Below are positions 45,015 to 57,060 of a stretch of 64,000 bases of DNA, one piece after another; the first letter of the stretch is position 1; the number at the start of each line of letters is the position of its first letter. Location of the stretch: contig OZ017801.1 of the NCBI GenBank assembly GCA_963969395.1, positions 11,909,611 to 11,973,610 of the forward strand, given 5' to 3'. The stretch is from Pseudoscleropodium purum. Lineage: Eukaryota > Streptophyta > Bryopsida > Hypnales > Brachytheciaceae. The position numbers and the translations under genes are program-made. The notes beneath the pieces were generated by a model that saw only the letters and a list, made by a program, of their open reading frames with translations, made no database searches and was not told the DNA's origin.

Positions 45015-47989
45015 TTAATAATAATATGTCAGATCACCTTGGTTTGACTATGGTTTGACTATTGGTGCCAATGACTTCGGAGCCATCAGGGAAGGTTGGA
45101 TGGACATCATCTGATCCGTATGTAAGAATGGATGAAAAACAAGGATGAAGAAAAGAGTAATTCAGTCAAATGTTTAGAGTGAAAATCCTCTGTGCACGGC
45201 ATGGAACAATTTTCAAACTGTCTCATTGTTCCAAGGAATAATTCTCATGCCTAGGTTGAAGAAAAAAAGCCGAAAGAATATCCCTGAAATTGATTAAATG
45301 AATCAGAAGCCTAGATTTCATGATTCTCATTGCAATAACTGCCATTGTTGCATCAAATGTTTGACTAAGGAATAATACCTTACTTCAATACTGTTACTAA
45401 TTCATTGGAAGTCCACATGAATTAAAACATTATTCTGTTGGACTCACCGACATGATTGAAAGAGGAGTTGGGGGAGGAGGAGATAAGGTAGGAGGCTCAT
45501 AAATTGCCCATCTAAGGTAGATGTACTTACTTTGGATAATTTAAGCATTTCAATATGTATGATGTGGGAAAGTCATGAAAAAATTGAGTTCATGTGTTCA
45601 AAAATAAAGATAAGGAAGGATGCAAGAAAAATACGATTTCTTTTTCAAAAATCAATATTTTATTGAATTTCATTGCAAATTTTTCATTTGGACTCATTCC
45701 AATCTCATAGACTCACCTATTCTAGTTACCTTTGGCACTTTTCCCTCAACTAAGAAGGAAGAGAGATGAATGACTAGAAGGTACAAATAATAAATCTTCT
45801 TCAATAAATAGTATGTGCATTCAATTGTTGTCCGCAATAGGCCACACAATACAACCATCATAGGAGGCTTGTTCAAAATAGGTTCTTCTACCATGAGGGA
45901 AGATGACCCTTGTAGGAAAATCAATCAAGTGTAACATTTTTCACATATTTTTGGTAGGAAGAGAAAAGAAAAATAGTTCATTGGAAACTGAAATTGTAAT
46001 TTTCAAATTTAAAATGAATTAGCTATGAATTTTCAAAGTGAAAGGTGTGTAAGTAGCTATTAATGCTCATAGGCTATACCAATCTTCAATCAAAATCATC
46101 CTTTAAATAGAGCATTTTAAACTTTATGATGTTTACGTAATTTTAGCTCTTACAAAAGACTCCACATCATGTTTTTATTTATTGAAGTGTTACATGAATG
46201 TATGTTTTACACGCAAGGAATTAAGGACACATCTATGTGCAAAAAGCACATTGAATAGACTATGATCCATTTTTGAAACTCTCTGCACTGTTTTTGACTA
46301 CTCTATAGGGCAATTATAATTGCCCATGTAGAGTTCGAGCTTCCTATCTTACAACGAAATAATAATTATGAAGGTTAACCACCTTGAAGAACCTGAAAGC
46401 CCATTGTGGGCATATAGTACATTACAAATTTGAAGGTATTTGATGAAAAAAGCATTGACCAAATGTTTTTCAGCACAAAGTAAATTCATGATCATAATAG
46501 TACATAAATATCACTAAATGTATTACAATTCATATATTAAAATACAATTGAAGAGTTGTAAGGCTAAGTACATGTCATATAGAGAAACCCCAAGGATCTT
46601 TCAAGAGTGAACCCACAAAGATGGGTTGGTCACCATGGAAATCAACCATTAAGGTATCATATGAGTAATTTGCTTTAAAAAACCCAAGAACACTCATTAG
46701 AGGTCAAACTAGTCTCCAATTTTTTCTTTTTCACACAAAATTCTAAAGATGAACATCTACACTTCTATCCTAATTACATATTGTCCAAATCTAAACTTCG
46801 AAGCTATCTAAGTTGCTTCAAAAGTTGAAGGTAGCATAAATTTTGTATTAGGCACCCTATAAAAAAAGATATATCCCGTCAAGGAAATACATGCATGTGG
46901 ACATTTTGTGTCAAAATTTTATGAATATATGACCACAATTGACTTTATGCACACCTACCCAAGATTTCTTGTGTATGGGGAACAATCGCTTAGTCCTTTA
47001 GGATTAATTGAATGACTTGGATAAACCATTATTAATAAAGTTGTACAATAAAAATTGTATGAAAATTACTTGTTTTTTTTCAATATGATGTAGACAAGAA
47101 TTTCATACACTAATTATCTAGAATTATTTATTGACTACAATATGATTGATCTTACATCACTGAGCTCTGACACTACAATGTAGTGCTCTATTGTCACATA
47201 TCTATTAGTCCTAGAGTTGTAATTCTGCATGAAGCACTTGAATTTCTTCCAACAGTATGAATAATTCAAAGTCAACAAAAATTAATCCCTAAAGTCCAAA
47301 TGTCCCCCTTGGGGGATAAAATGGATTTGGACAAGCTCACATAGTCTCAATATTTGTTGAGATTTTTGGAAACATTGTATAAAGATAGTAAAACACATTA
47401 GCCTTTGGAAAATATATTTTCTTATTTTAGTTGGTGCCTAAAAGCAAAAATCATGGCACAATAAGTCCAAATTTTAGTTTAATAGGCATGAACCTAAATC
47501 CATAAAAACCTTAAAATGAATTTTTTTTCCCTCACAGATTATATTTTTATCTACATTGGAGGCTTTGATTCATTCCATTTGGACTATTGATGTGAGAGTT
47601 ATAGGCAATTTTATTTTTTGGGCAATCAAAGCATTTTTTTGAAAAAGTAACATTTAGAATTTATTTCTGAATTCAATTTCTAGAATTAAAAAAGAAATTG
47701 ACAAGGTTATGATCTCTTACTGAAACAATCTCACTAATGAGATTAGTGTATTTCAGTCCCATTTTTGAGGCATTACAGAAAATTTGAACCTAGAAGTGAG
47801 CTGTTTGACTTTTGGGGATTGTATAAATCTAGGGAAATAAAAAACATTCTATTTTTTTTATTTGAAAAAAAAAATTCAATTCTTTTTTTGAATTTTTTTA
47901 ATCCCTAGTCCATTGTGGCACATACTATGATTATATGGGTTGAAATTTTTTGTAACGAGATCAGTCTTGGATTTTTAGAAAACTATGTG
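45015..47989. other. Repeat-derived AT-rich DNA without a gene
   Basis: No coding exon is recognised. One family F copy lies at about 46640-46780 and a palindrome at 46300-46334. The minus-strand open frame at 45924-45694 has no family resemblance. Confidence 0.45.
46300..46334. repeat. Perfect 18-bp palindrome with extended arms
   Basis: GGGCAATTATAATTGCCC (46308-46325) is perfectly self-complementary. Outside it, ACTCTA (46300-46305) pairs with TAGAGT (46329-46334) across short unmatched bases. Confidence 0.85.
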
Positions 47990-48170
47990 CAGGGTTGACA
48001 GGACGGTCGAACGTCCGGGACGCGGACGCTGTGTCCGCAGCGTCCGCTGACATTTGCGGACGCGCCGTCCACCCCGCCCGTCCGCCTTTTGACGGCGGGA
48101 GGGACGCTGCGTCCGGACGTTCGGGTTACGGACGCTATTTTGGGGCAGACGTAGAGATTCGTCAACCCTG
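47990..48170. mobile_element. GC-rich hAT-type MITE, copy 2 (181 bp)
   Basis: It begins CAGGGTTGACAGGACGG and ends in CGTCAACCCTG. The flanking 8-mers ACTATGTG (47982-47989) and ATTATGTG (48171-48178) differ at one base. The interior shares GGACGCTGCGTCCG, CCCCAAAATAGCRTCCG-like words (on the opposite strand here) and the CpG-rich, CGGACG-rich character of the copy at 40772. It sits alone in AT-rich DNA. Confidence 0.88.
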
Positions 48171-48589
48171 ATTATGTGAATTCAAAGATATGGGCCATTT
48201 AATTCAAAAAAGGAAAATTTTATACAATATGTAGGTCTACTACAAAGTCCTTGAAATGCTACATATTCTAATATATATAAATTAGTTTGTGTAAGAACAT
48301 CATGTAGTAGGAATTTTTATCAACAAGTTAACCTTGACAAATAAGGACCATGCAAATTTTTCATAGTGCAGTGAATATAGATGTAGACATAGTCAAGAAA
48401 ATCTATGATAAAGGGTGGTTGACTAAAATTGTACCACAATATTAGTAGTCTATATATTAAAAATAATTAAGAGTAAATGTAAAACACTGACCACAAGTTG
48501 TTACATTGTTTGAATTGGGAGATTTACCTTAGTAGATTGAATAAACTAAAAACTATACAATATAAGGATAGAGTTCATAGTCCATTTAA

Positions 48590-49513
48590 CCCCCAGAGTT
48601 CTCTAACATGTTTTCACCGAAAAAGCTCAAAAATTTACCATTTTTAGTACAAATATTTGAAAAAAACTTTTTTTGACATATGTAACTATAGAATATTGTA
48701 CTATGTAGTATAAAAAACATGTGGTAAGAATTTTAGACATTTTTAACACATGGATTGTAAGATATAAGCATTCAAATTTACTAAAATTCTTATTTCTGCC
48801 CTACGGAAAGCAAGGCAAATGCACTTCACAAGCTCACTTTTCTATGAAAAAATGACCAAATGGTAGTGCTTCTTTGAATTATTTTTCTTAGACAAGTTGG
48901 CCACATGCTTGAAATTTTTAGATCATTTGGAATTGTACAACACATAGGAAAAAAAATAGTAAGTAGGTATTAGTACATAATAATTCAAAATATTAAATCA
49001 TTAAGAATTAAAATATTTAAATATGGAATTGAAAAATGACAATCCCAATGTTTGAAGTGTTGTAATAAAAAATTTATATCTAAGAATTTTATTTTTTTTT
49101 CAAAATATTGAAAATTGGACAAGATATAGGATTTCAAAGTTTATTTTAGAGTAGAGAATCCATAATTGCCTGCAAACAAAAAATCCTCATAACTTTCGAC
49201 TCGTTGATCAAAATGGAATGATTTAAAGCTTTCCTTGAATATATAAGTCTAGAAAACCAATTTCAAATTTTAGTTTCTGAAAAAAGTGATTTTTTCTAAT
49301 CTGCCCAAACTGCCCAGTTACAAAAAAAAGTAACATATTAGACTATAACTTTTGATTCCTATTTTCAAATGTCATGAAATTTGTTGCATATGAAAAATAT
49401 TCCTCGTCCACACCTTCTATTAAAATTTCAACCTGAAATATGAAAATTTCTGGTCACAATAGCCTACCCAAAAAATCTATATAGCCAAAAAACGCAAGCC
49501 GGTCCTTTAGGGG
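48590..49513 (+). mobile_element. TTAA-flanked family B element, copy 4 (best preserved ends)
   Basis: It is bounded by TTAA at 48586-48589 and 49514-49517. The left end reads CCCCCAGAGTTCTCTAAC and the inverse of the right end reads CCCCTAAAGGACCGG. At 924 bp it gives the likely full length of family B. The body has the shared words TAACTATAGAATATTGTACT, GGATTGTAAGATATAAGCAT and CAACACATAGGAAAAAAAAT. No coding capacity is visible. Confidence 0.82.
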
Positions 49514-49517
49514 TTAA

Positions 49518-51460
49518 CTTTAATCTTTGAAGATACATGTGTTAAACATCTCTTATTAAATAGGATGTTCACGAGATCATAATTTTAGTAGGGATTTTGA
49601 AGTCTTTAATAGTAAACTTGTTATTAAAACTTCCATTTAGTCAATGGCACTTGAATTGATTGTTGTTGGATTCATAGTGTATCCCCTACACACATATGTA
49701 GTAGAGAAAATAAAAAATTTGTGAAGAAAAGTAATGGTAGAAAAAAATTGGACACTTAAATTTTATATAAAAGATAGCCCCACTTAAAGAATTGCATGAA
49801 TGAATATACAAAAAAACTAAAGGTGTTAGAAATATATCCTTTTTAGCTTTTAATATAAAAATATAATCTTTTTAAATACAATAATTAAGATAAATAGGCC
49901 CACATCAAATATCCTCTTAATTCAAGTGTATACAGGTGAATGCAAGAAATACTAGTATTATTTTGCAACACACTTGCAGTTTTTGAATTGTCATCAATTA
50001 TAACTTTTGTAGATTGAAGCCAATGTACTTGAATTTTTCTTAGAAGATCAACAACTAGAAAAAAAATTCAAGAACTCACTCTTCAAAAAAATTCAAAAAA
50101 GAATTTATATTTAAAATTAAATTTTGCTAATTTGTCACACTTTGTAGTTGAGAGATTTTAGTACTAGGAACTACTCAAATTTAATGATCTAGAGTTGAAA
50201 TTTGTGTGGTCTATTCCCACACAAGAGTATCATGTTCCTACCAAAAATAAATATAAAAAATCATTATCTTATGTCTTCTACATTCATGCAAACAGGGCTC
50301 CTTCATAAGTACAAATCTAAATATTGAAAATGGTTTCAAGATCATTCTTTTGGTGAAATCTATTTACTATGAAGTCTTTTCAATTTGCCAATTTTTAGTT
50401 CTTTGAAAAAATTCCCTATATTTTATAAGTTAAAACATCAAAGTACCTATTTTCATGATATTTTTCACTTTTCTAGTTTTCCTATTTAAAAAAATTTCTA
50501 TGTTTTTCCTTCCCCTTAAAGGTGTATATATTAAACATTTTTTTCAAATTAATTTTTTTTCCTAATTATAAAATACTTAAAAAATAATTGTGAGTAATGT
50601 AGACAATGCAACAAAAATGCCCAATGTTTCTTGCATTCACCCCTACCTTAAATTATTAAGAGTGATTTCCTTGGGATTCCAACTTAGAAGTATTAAAGGT
50701 TTATTTTTCTTTTAAATCTTGAACCTATTTCTACTTAACAAATTTTTAATGAGTGAAAGTTAGGTGTGTGTTTTCAAAAAAATCCTAGATTCTAAACTCA
50801 ACTCTTCTTGAAAGATAAAAAAATAAGTAGTTGAAAATGATTGTTGCAAAAATTTTAGCTAAGAAGATTCAAAGTCAAAAAATCTTGTCAAGCAAGGTGC
50901 AAAAAAACTTTATTTTTTCACTTTGAATGCAAATATCGTCCAATCTATGTAGTAAAAGTTTTTGAATTTTGTCACTTTTATTGAAAATTAGAATTGTTGT
51001 TGAAAATGAAAAAATGTACGTTGAGGCTTGTTCCTTGAGTTCAATGTACTTCTTCCTTATCAATGGAATTTGTCCATGTGTTTCAAGAAAAAAAAAAAAT
51101 TTGAAATTTCTTCCACATATTCTTCCACTAATCTATTGCAAGATCCTATCATTAGATATGCCAAAAATATAAAAATATAATAGATTTTTTTTCTCTTAGC
51201 AATAGAAATGGCAGTTTCAACTGTTTTTTATGGAAAAAGACCTTAGGACTGTAAGGATGAAAAAAGGTAATGAATTGTGGGTATTCTCAAGGAGAGGAAA
51301 TTTGGGTGGTGTACACAATGTCACAAGAATGTTACGAGTTTGCACCAAACTCTAAAGATTTAAGTAAAATTTAAAAAAAAATTAAATAGAGCTAATGTAG
51401 TTTTGGGGTTTTTTCTATTAACTTATTTTTTAACAAATGTTTGTGTTCATTTAAATTCTA
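49518..51460. other. AT-rich DNA with a family B fragment
   Basis: No gene is seen. About 51090-51240 is an inverted fragment of family B (TCTTCCACATATTC, TATTGCAAGATCCTATCATT, AGAAATGGCAGTTTCAAC). Confidence 0.5.
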
Positions 51461-53830
51461 CTGATCTTAACACTCAGTCCCTCCCCTCCTAACCGTCTTT
51501 GGATATTATTTTACTTTCTTTTCTTTAAGTCAAAGGGATCACAGACTCCGTCCAGGCCAGTGCCGTTATAATGAATTTCTCTTCCACTCGTGTCAAGAAA
51601 AGAAACAGGACAAAATTGTGAAGCTAAAGGAGAGTCATGCCGAAATGGTTGCAACTCTTTGGCAAGCTAAGAAAGGAAAGAGCCTCCTCCTGACGCACTT
51701 TCCACCTCGTTGGTGGTCACGAAAGGAAAGTCATGCAAGAGACAAATCCAGGAATAGGACTTCCAACAGTGGCATTCATACTGGAGCACCGACCTTCAGT
51801 TCGGAAGTGGCGGGGCTTCACGGCACTCATGCCTTCGATCAACACTGACTTCATCCGTTGGCTAAGAAGTGCGTCAAGTCAAGTCAAGTTAACCTGCTCT
51901 CCCAAATTTCACCACCACTCACTCACTAATCTTTCGAATCCGCGGTTTAAGTTACAACTGAATGTCTGCTACTGTTTTTCATTCCAGCCAGTGGTCAAAT
52001 CCATTATGCACCATGGTACAGGAGCTAATGGCAACACGACTGGTCCCTTTGATAGTTTTAGTTTCCCTATGTAATCTTGTTCCGCCCCTGTCGTACATAA
52101 TTGTCTTGTATTTTATCACTCTGCAGTGAAAGTTCGTTCAGTTTGGGAATAGAAAATAATATCCAGGATGCATTATCTCTGACTTCCAAAAATTACAGCC
52201 AAACGTGTCCTCGGGCCACGAGCTCACTCTCCAGAAGCGAAACGTTTGATTGGCCCGTTTTCGGTGTTCAAACTTCAAGGATATTTCAAGCTCACACATG
52301 CCTAGAAAACCTTGTCAAAGGTCCCCGATTTGCAGGGGAATATGTCTTAGAGTGAGATCTGAGGCGAGAATAGTAGACTGATGAGAGCCCTTTGAGACAG
52401 TCCTAAAGCTCAGGCAATGGCAGAGGAAGCGCGGAGTCAGGTATTTTGATTTCTTATTATTTGGTTGGTTTGGGGTATTGATACTTGCCTTATACAGTAT
52501 AATAAGTTAATAGAACGGAGTTCGTCTCGATTATTGGAAGTGGTGCTTGTCCTGCTCTGCTCTGGACCTACAGGCATGCCAGGGAGCCTTTATCCCAATC
52601 AGACAGAAAAAGGAGGAAAGTGCATGCGCTTAACATACTAACGTTTCTGAAATCCATGCAAAAGAAGTGCGTGGTGAATGCGGACAAGTGCACTTGTCTG
52701 TGTCGAACCAAGTTACACTGATTTGTCCTAATTAGCGTCCACCTTGAAAATTGTTAGAGTCACCAGAAATTTTTGTGTAAGTTGGTACAACTCGGTATTA
52801 TTTCATATTTTCCAACTTTCCGCAATTCAAAACAGTGTGACCTTGCTATATTTGCACAAAATCAGTGCAGTGAACAAGCTCACCACTGTACCCCGCACTG
52901 TTGCAAGCGCTATCTGGAACTGTGCATGCATCGACAACCCTCGTCACTGCCGCCATAGCAGAACCGGGCGGGTATCCAATAACCCCGCCCATTGCGAATC
53001 CATCCCCTCATCACGGAGTGTCTGGAATCAAACAAACTACCAAACAATGAAACCAGCAATCAGTGGCGTGTGATCGAAGTAATCATGCACAGAACAGGAC
53101 GTGCCATTTGAGGTACCATTTGGGGTTTGCACCTTTGCGGGCTGGACTTTTTACGGATTCATCCATTGTTGTTTCATCTTTTGTTCTCACTCACTGTCTC
53201 GGAAAGATTCGATGCTCTCGGGGGCAGGCAGGCAGTTGCTAGCAAGAGCTCCCTGCCGGCCTAAAACGGCAGTGGCGTGGCGCTTTTTATAGCACCGTCT
53301 TTCCTGTTTGGCTTCCACAAGCTAGGCCGCAGCTCACAAAGTGGGCCGTGGGCGTCGTGATCGGGTTCGCGATACTAATCAGGGAATTAGTAATGCTGGA
53401 ATACTGGATTAACCCTGTTGCCGACCCTTGCTTACGAGGCTCTATGGAGTATGCAATCCTCGTTATAGTACTAATAGTACGGAGTAAGTTGGTATTCTTC
53501 CGAAGTGGCCAAAACCGGTCGTTTATGCTAGTTGCATAGACTCCGTTTTTAATTTTAATTTAATTTTTTTCCAGGGCACACAAGGAACAGAGTTCAATTT
53601 GCAAAAATAGAGTACTAGGAGTTGCTCATTGCGTGACATGTTTCCTGTGAGATTCCTCCCCTGATTTCTGAACCCAGTCATGCGACTAGCTCCCCAATTT
53701 CTGTTCCGAAGAAAGCGTCTTTCACGGCTTGACATGGAACTTCCGTTGTGAACTGTCCAGGAAGAGACTATTTCGGGACCTGCCGGCTGGGCTGCTCAGT
53801 GGTTTTTTTATGCACGATTTTTCGACATTT
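51461..53830. other. GC-richer island, no recognised gene
   Basis: Composition is gene-like over about 2.4 kb. Open frames at 51618-51848, 51733-52074 (containing GIGLPTVAFILEHRPSVRKW), 52101-52355 and 52744-53073 show no family I know, and I could not join them by splice sites into one model. The island may hold an unfamiliar or decayed gene or noncoding transcripts. Confidence 0.35.
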
Positions 53831-54780
53831 GGCTACAGCCAAAAGTCGTTGCCTATATGTTGTAAAGGAAAATTTTCATTTTTTTCAGTCAAAATAGCCA
53901 AGTTATTGCTGTATTTTAAGATCAATAGTCAAATTTTACATAGGTATGATCACTTAGTGTTGATAGAGATATCACCAAGTGTCACAATGTCATTTTCACC
54001 CAAGAAATAGGTGACTACTTGTCCAAAATTCAAAAATAAACATTGGCGTTGTTGGAGGCTTGTAAGAACCACTCTTTTAGTGCTTTATTGCTCTATAGAT
54101 GAACCTCTTTACTTGTTACCTCAATGATGAGCAATAAAATCTCATATGTGTTACAAAATTTCACCTCCTTTCTAGATCTTCAAAGAGAAATGTTAGATAT
54201 TAAATGTTACCACTTCTTTAGGATCTATTTGGTCTTTGGATTAATTTGTTTTCAATACTTCAAAAATTTCATAGTCTATTCATACACTATCAAAAGAATG
54301 GCCAAAGAAACATAGAGTAAGAGAATCTAGAATCTCCATTTGACTTCCATTAAGATCCAATAACAATTTTGATAGATTAATAATATAAACTTTGCTTTTA
54401 TTTAGATCATTTTTAGTTGCAACTATTTTAAATACATATTAAAAGAATTGAAGGAAAAAATGCAATATTTTAACCCACTAAGCACCCCAACATCCACATT
54501 CTAAATGATAAAAAGATTGCTTTAAACCAATGTTTCATCCAAATACCTTCTCATTCTCATTCATCGAATATAAATCATCAATCTTTAAAAGAGGATTTTT
54601 CTTTATTATGAAAAATTAGATGAAATTGACATAAATGATGTATTTGTATAAAAAATATAAGCAAAAATATGCAAAAATCTAAAAAAGAATTGAAGCATTA
54701 GATATTTCCATTTGTCATAATATGGTCACTACAAAATTGAAGAATATAATCACAATAGTGAGACCATTCAATTGGTATGA
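53831..54780. other. AT-rich DNA
   Basis: No gene. A CATAGGTATGATCAC / GATATCACCAAGTGTCAC stretch at about 53938-54000 weakly resembles the first 80 bases of the window (CATAGGTAATATC, AATATCACCAAGTATCAC), perhaps two remnants of one repeat. Confidence 0.45.
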
Positions 54781-54810
54781 TTAACCTCTAAAGGACCCGA
54801 GGTGTTTTTC
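54781..54810 (+). repeat. Isolated TTAA-type element end
   Basis: TTAA (54781-54784) is followed by CCTCTAAAGGACCCGAGG, matching the ends of the TTAA-flanked elements. I could not find the partner end; the element that follows may be diverged or truncated. Confidence 0.55.
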
Positions 54811-56540
54811 AAGAAAAATCTCAAACACTACTACTACTTTGGTCAAAATAGAAAATGAAGACTTTTGTTTGTAACTTCAACCCTACAAAAGTTTAGTGGA
54901 CTAGTATGGCAATATATGTGTGGAAATAATTTCATCCCATTTGAGTATATGGATTGAAAGATTACAATGCTTGAAGTGACAAAAAAAATTCTATTCATTC
55001 CTAAAATGGTATCAACAAAGTATAAGCCCTTTGGAGTGTAATTTTTGTTCTATACAAAAATTGAGCCTTTTCACCATAATCAAGTGCTACTACATCTTAT
55101 TAGGTACACACATGAAAAACTTTAGAAGCAAATACACTAATCATTTTTTGATGATTTATTTTGACGTAGACAATTATTTTGTAGATGAATGAAAGATTCC
55201 AGAATTGTCTGAACTATCTAAATTTTGGGGGGCAACATAACTTGCAATTCAAGCATTCCATTGTAATTTTTTTTACATCCCCATGAAGGATATGTGCCTT
55301 TGACTTGTAGTAGATTTTTAAAAACATCTGTTCATTTTTTACTTCATTGCTACCTACCAAAGTCCATTTATCATTTGAACAAACATTCAAATTATGAAGC
55401 TAAAAGAACAACAAATGATCTGTATATGCCTCAATTTGTTACTTTAGCTAAAAAATTCACACAATTCAAGACTTTCAAGATTTCAATAATCTTTTGCTAG
55501 GCCCCTTGTGTACTTTTGAAATTTGACATGTATGTAAGTAATGTAATAACATAATAGATTATGTATTTGTAAGAAAAAAATTAATTAGAGTTCAAAAATT
55601 AGAGTTCAAGAGGAGTCAAACTTTGTTAACTATATTAGGCAATTTAGAAAAAAAATTAATGCTATAGTTTTGCAATTTGTATAGTTAAAGACTTTGAATT
55701 TTCCCCACATATTCTAATAGTTTCGCTCTATGTTTTTGTCATTTGGATTTTTTTAAAATAAAAAATTTCATATTCAAGAAATTATTAATAAATGGCTTTT
55801 GTATTGCCAAAGTATTTAAACTCAATGTACTGCAAGTTAATTTAGAGTAAGGTAAACATTTTTTTGGCTTTTGAAATTTTGTATGAGTGTATTCAATAAG
55901 ATATACAAGTGAATGGTGTAAATCATTATTTTTTTGTATGGAAAAAATTTAATCCAAGAAGGTTTGAAATCTGTTGCCCCAATCTAAAATGGTCAATTTT
56001 CTTTTTTAAACTTCAAAAGTTATATTCTTGCATTCCATGTGGTCAAATGGAATTACACTTTTTTCACATAATGACATAATGGTCTACTAAAGTTTTAAAT
56101 AGTTGAAATTTTTTTTAATTCTTGATTTTCAATTATAATCAAAATTGGTAGTTTTTATTTTTTAACAATCTCTCCTTAAAACCTCATTCTATTTTTTATA
56201 AGGTAAAATTTCCTTTGGAGTATTTTACAAAAAAATATAATTTGAAAAAGAATAATACAACATAATTTGAAATGTATACCTAGAATATGATAACATTAGT
56301 AAATCAATATTTTGTGCTATTCTAGAATTATTTTAAAACTTCTAAAAAGTACTTTCTAAGCTTTTAGCAATCCAAAATAAATCTCTACTTTGGTATTATT
56401 GTTTGTAATTAGAAATCTTTATTTTTATCCAAAACTTTTTTTAGAAATCTAATCATTTGACTAAAAATCTAAAGTTCTTTTCACTCCACACTTCCATTGA
56501 TGACTTGAAATTTCAAAAAGCCAAAATTTTCAGATCCTAA
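54811..56540. other. Very AT-rich DNA
   Basis: No gene, no clear element ends. The open stretch at 55294-55500 has no recognisable family. Confidence 0.5.
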
Positions 56541-57056
56541 CTCCTAAACACTCAAGCAACCATTTTTTGGTTGTTACCCAACTTCAGGTAGCCATTTGAG
56601 TCAAAAATAAAACATTTTTTTCTATTTTCTTTTCAATTTTAAAAAATAGGATTTGTTTTTTTATTTATATTCAAAACTCAAATTGTTGCAATCAAACAAA
56701 AATTATAAGAAAAATAGCACAAAGTGTTTAAAATTTGCCTAATGTTGAAAAATTGGAAAAAGTATTGGTGTTTTCATTACTAGATCCTATGCATTTTTTC
56801 AAAAATCAATAAAAAACACAATTTTGACCAACAAAAAAAATGTAAAACTAAAGAGAGAATTAGTATTTTTGTTGAATATTTGAAGTTATATCTTCAAAAT
56901 TCATTTGAAGGGAATCTAAATATAGTTTTATAATTTTGACTATATGAATATTTTTTACTTTTTGTATTTCAAATTTTTTTTTTATGCAAACTTCAAAAAA
57001 GTTATAGAACTAATATTTTATAACACATTTGTATTTGTTCCAAAGTCCTTAGGCTT
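56541..57056 (-). mobile_element. Family G element, copy 2 (inverted), empty site for the nested MITE
   Basis: It is an inverted copy of 29837-30719 without the nested 326-bp insert. Ends are CTCCTAAACACTCAAGC on the left (after CTAA, an eroded TTAA) and, in inverse, AAAAGCCTAAGGAC on the right, next to TTAA at 57057-57060. Around 56850 the minus strand reads CTCTCTTTAGTTTTAC without interruption. Confidence 0.75.
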
Positions 57057-57060
57057 TTAA

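Noticed and set aside
51733..52074. Possible exon with GIGLPTVAFILEHRPSVRKW
   Set aside because: The composition is plausible but I know no matching family and found no partner exons, so it is mentioned only as part of the island.
53330..53400. GGGTTCGCGAT word resembling a tRNA B-box
   Set aside because: No cloverleaf arms or A-box at the right distance could be found.
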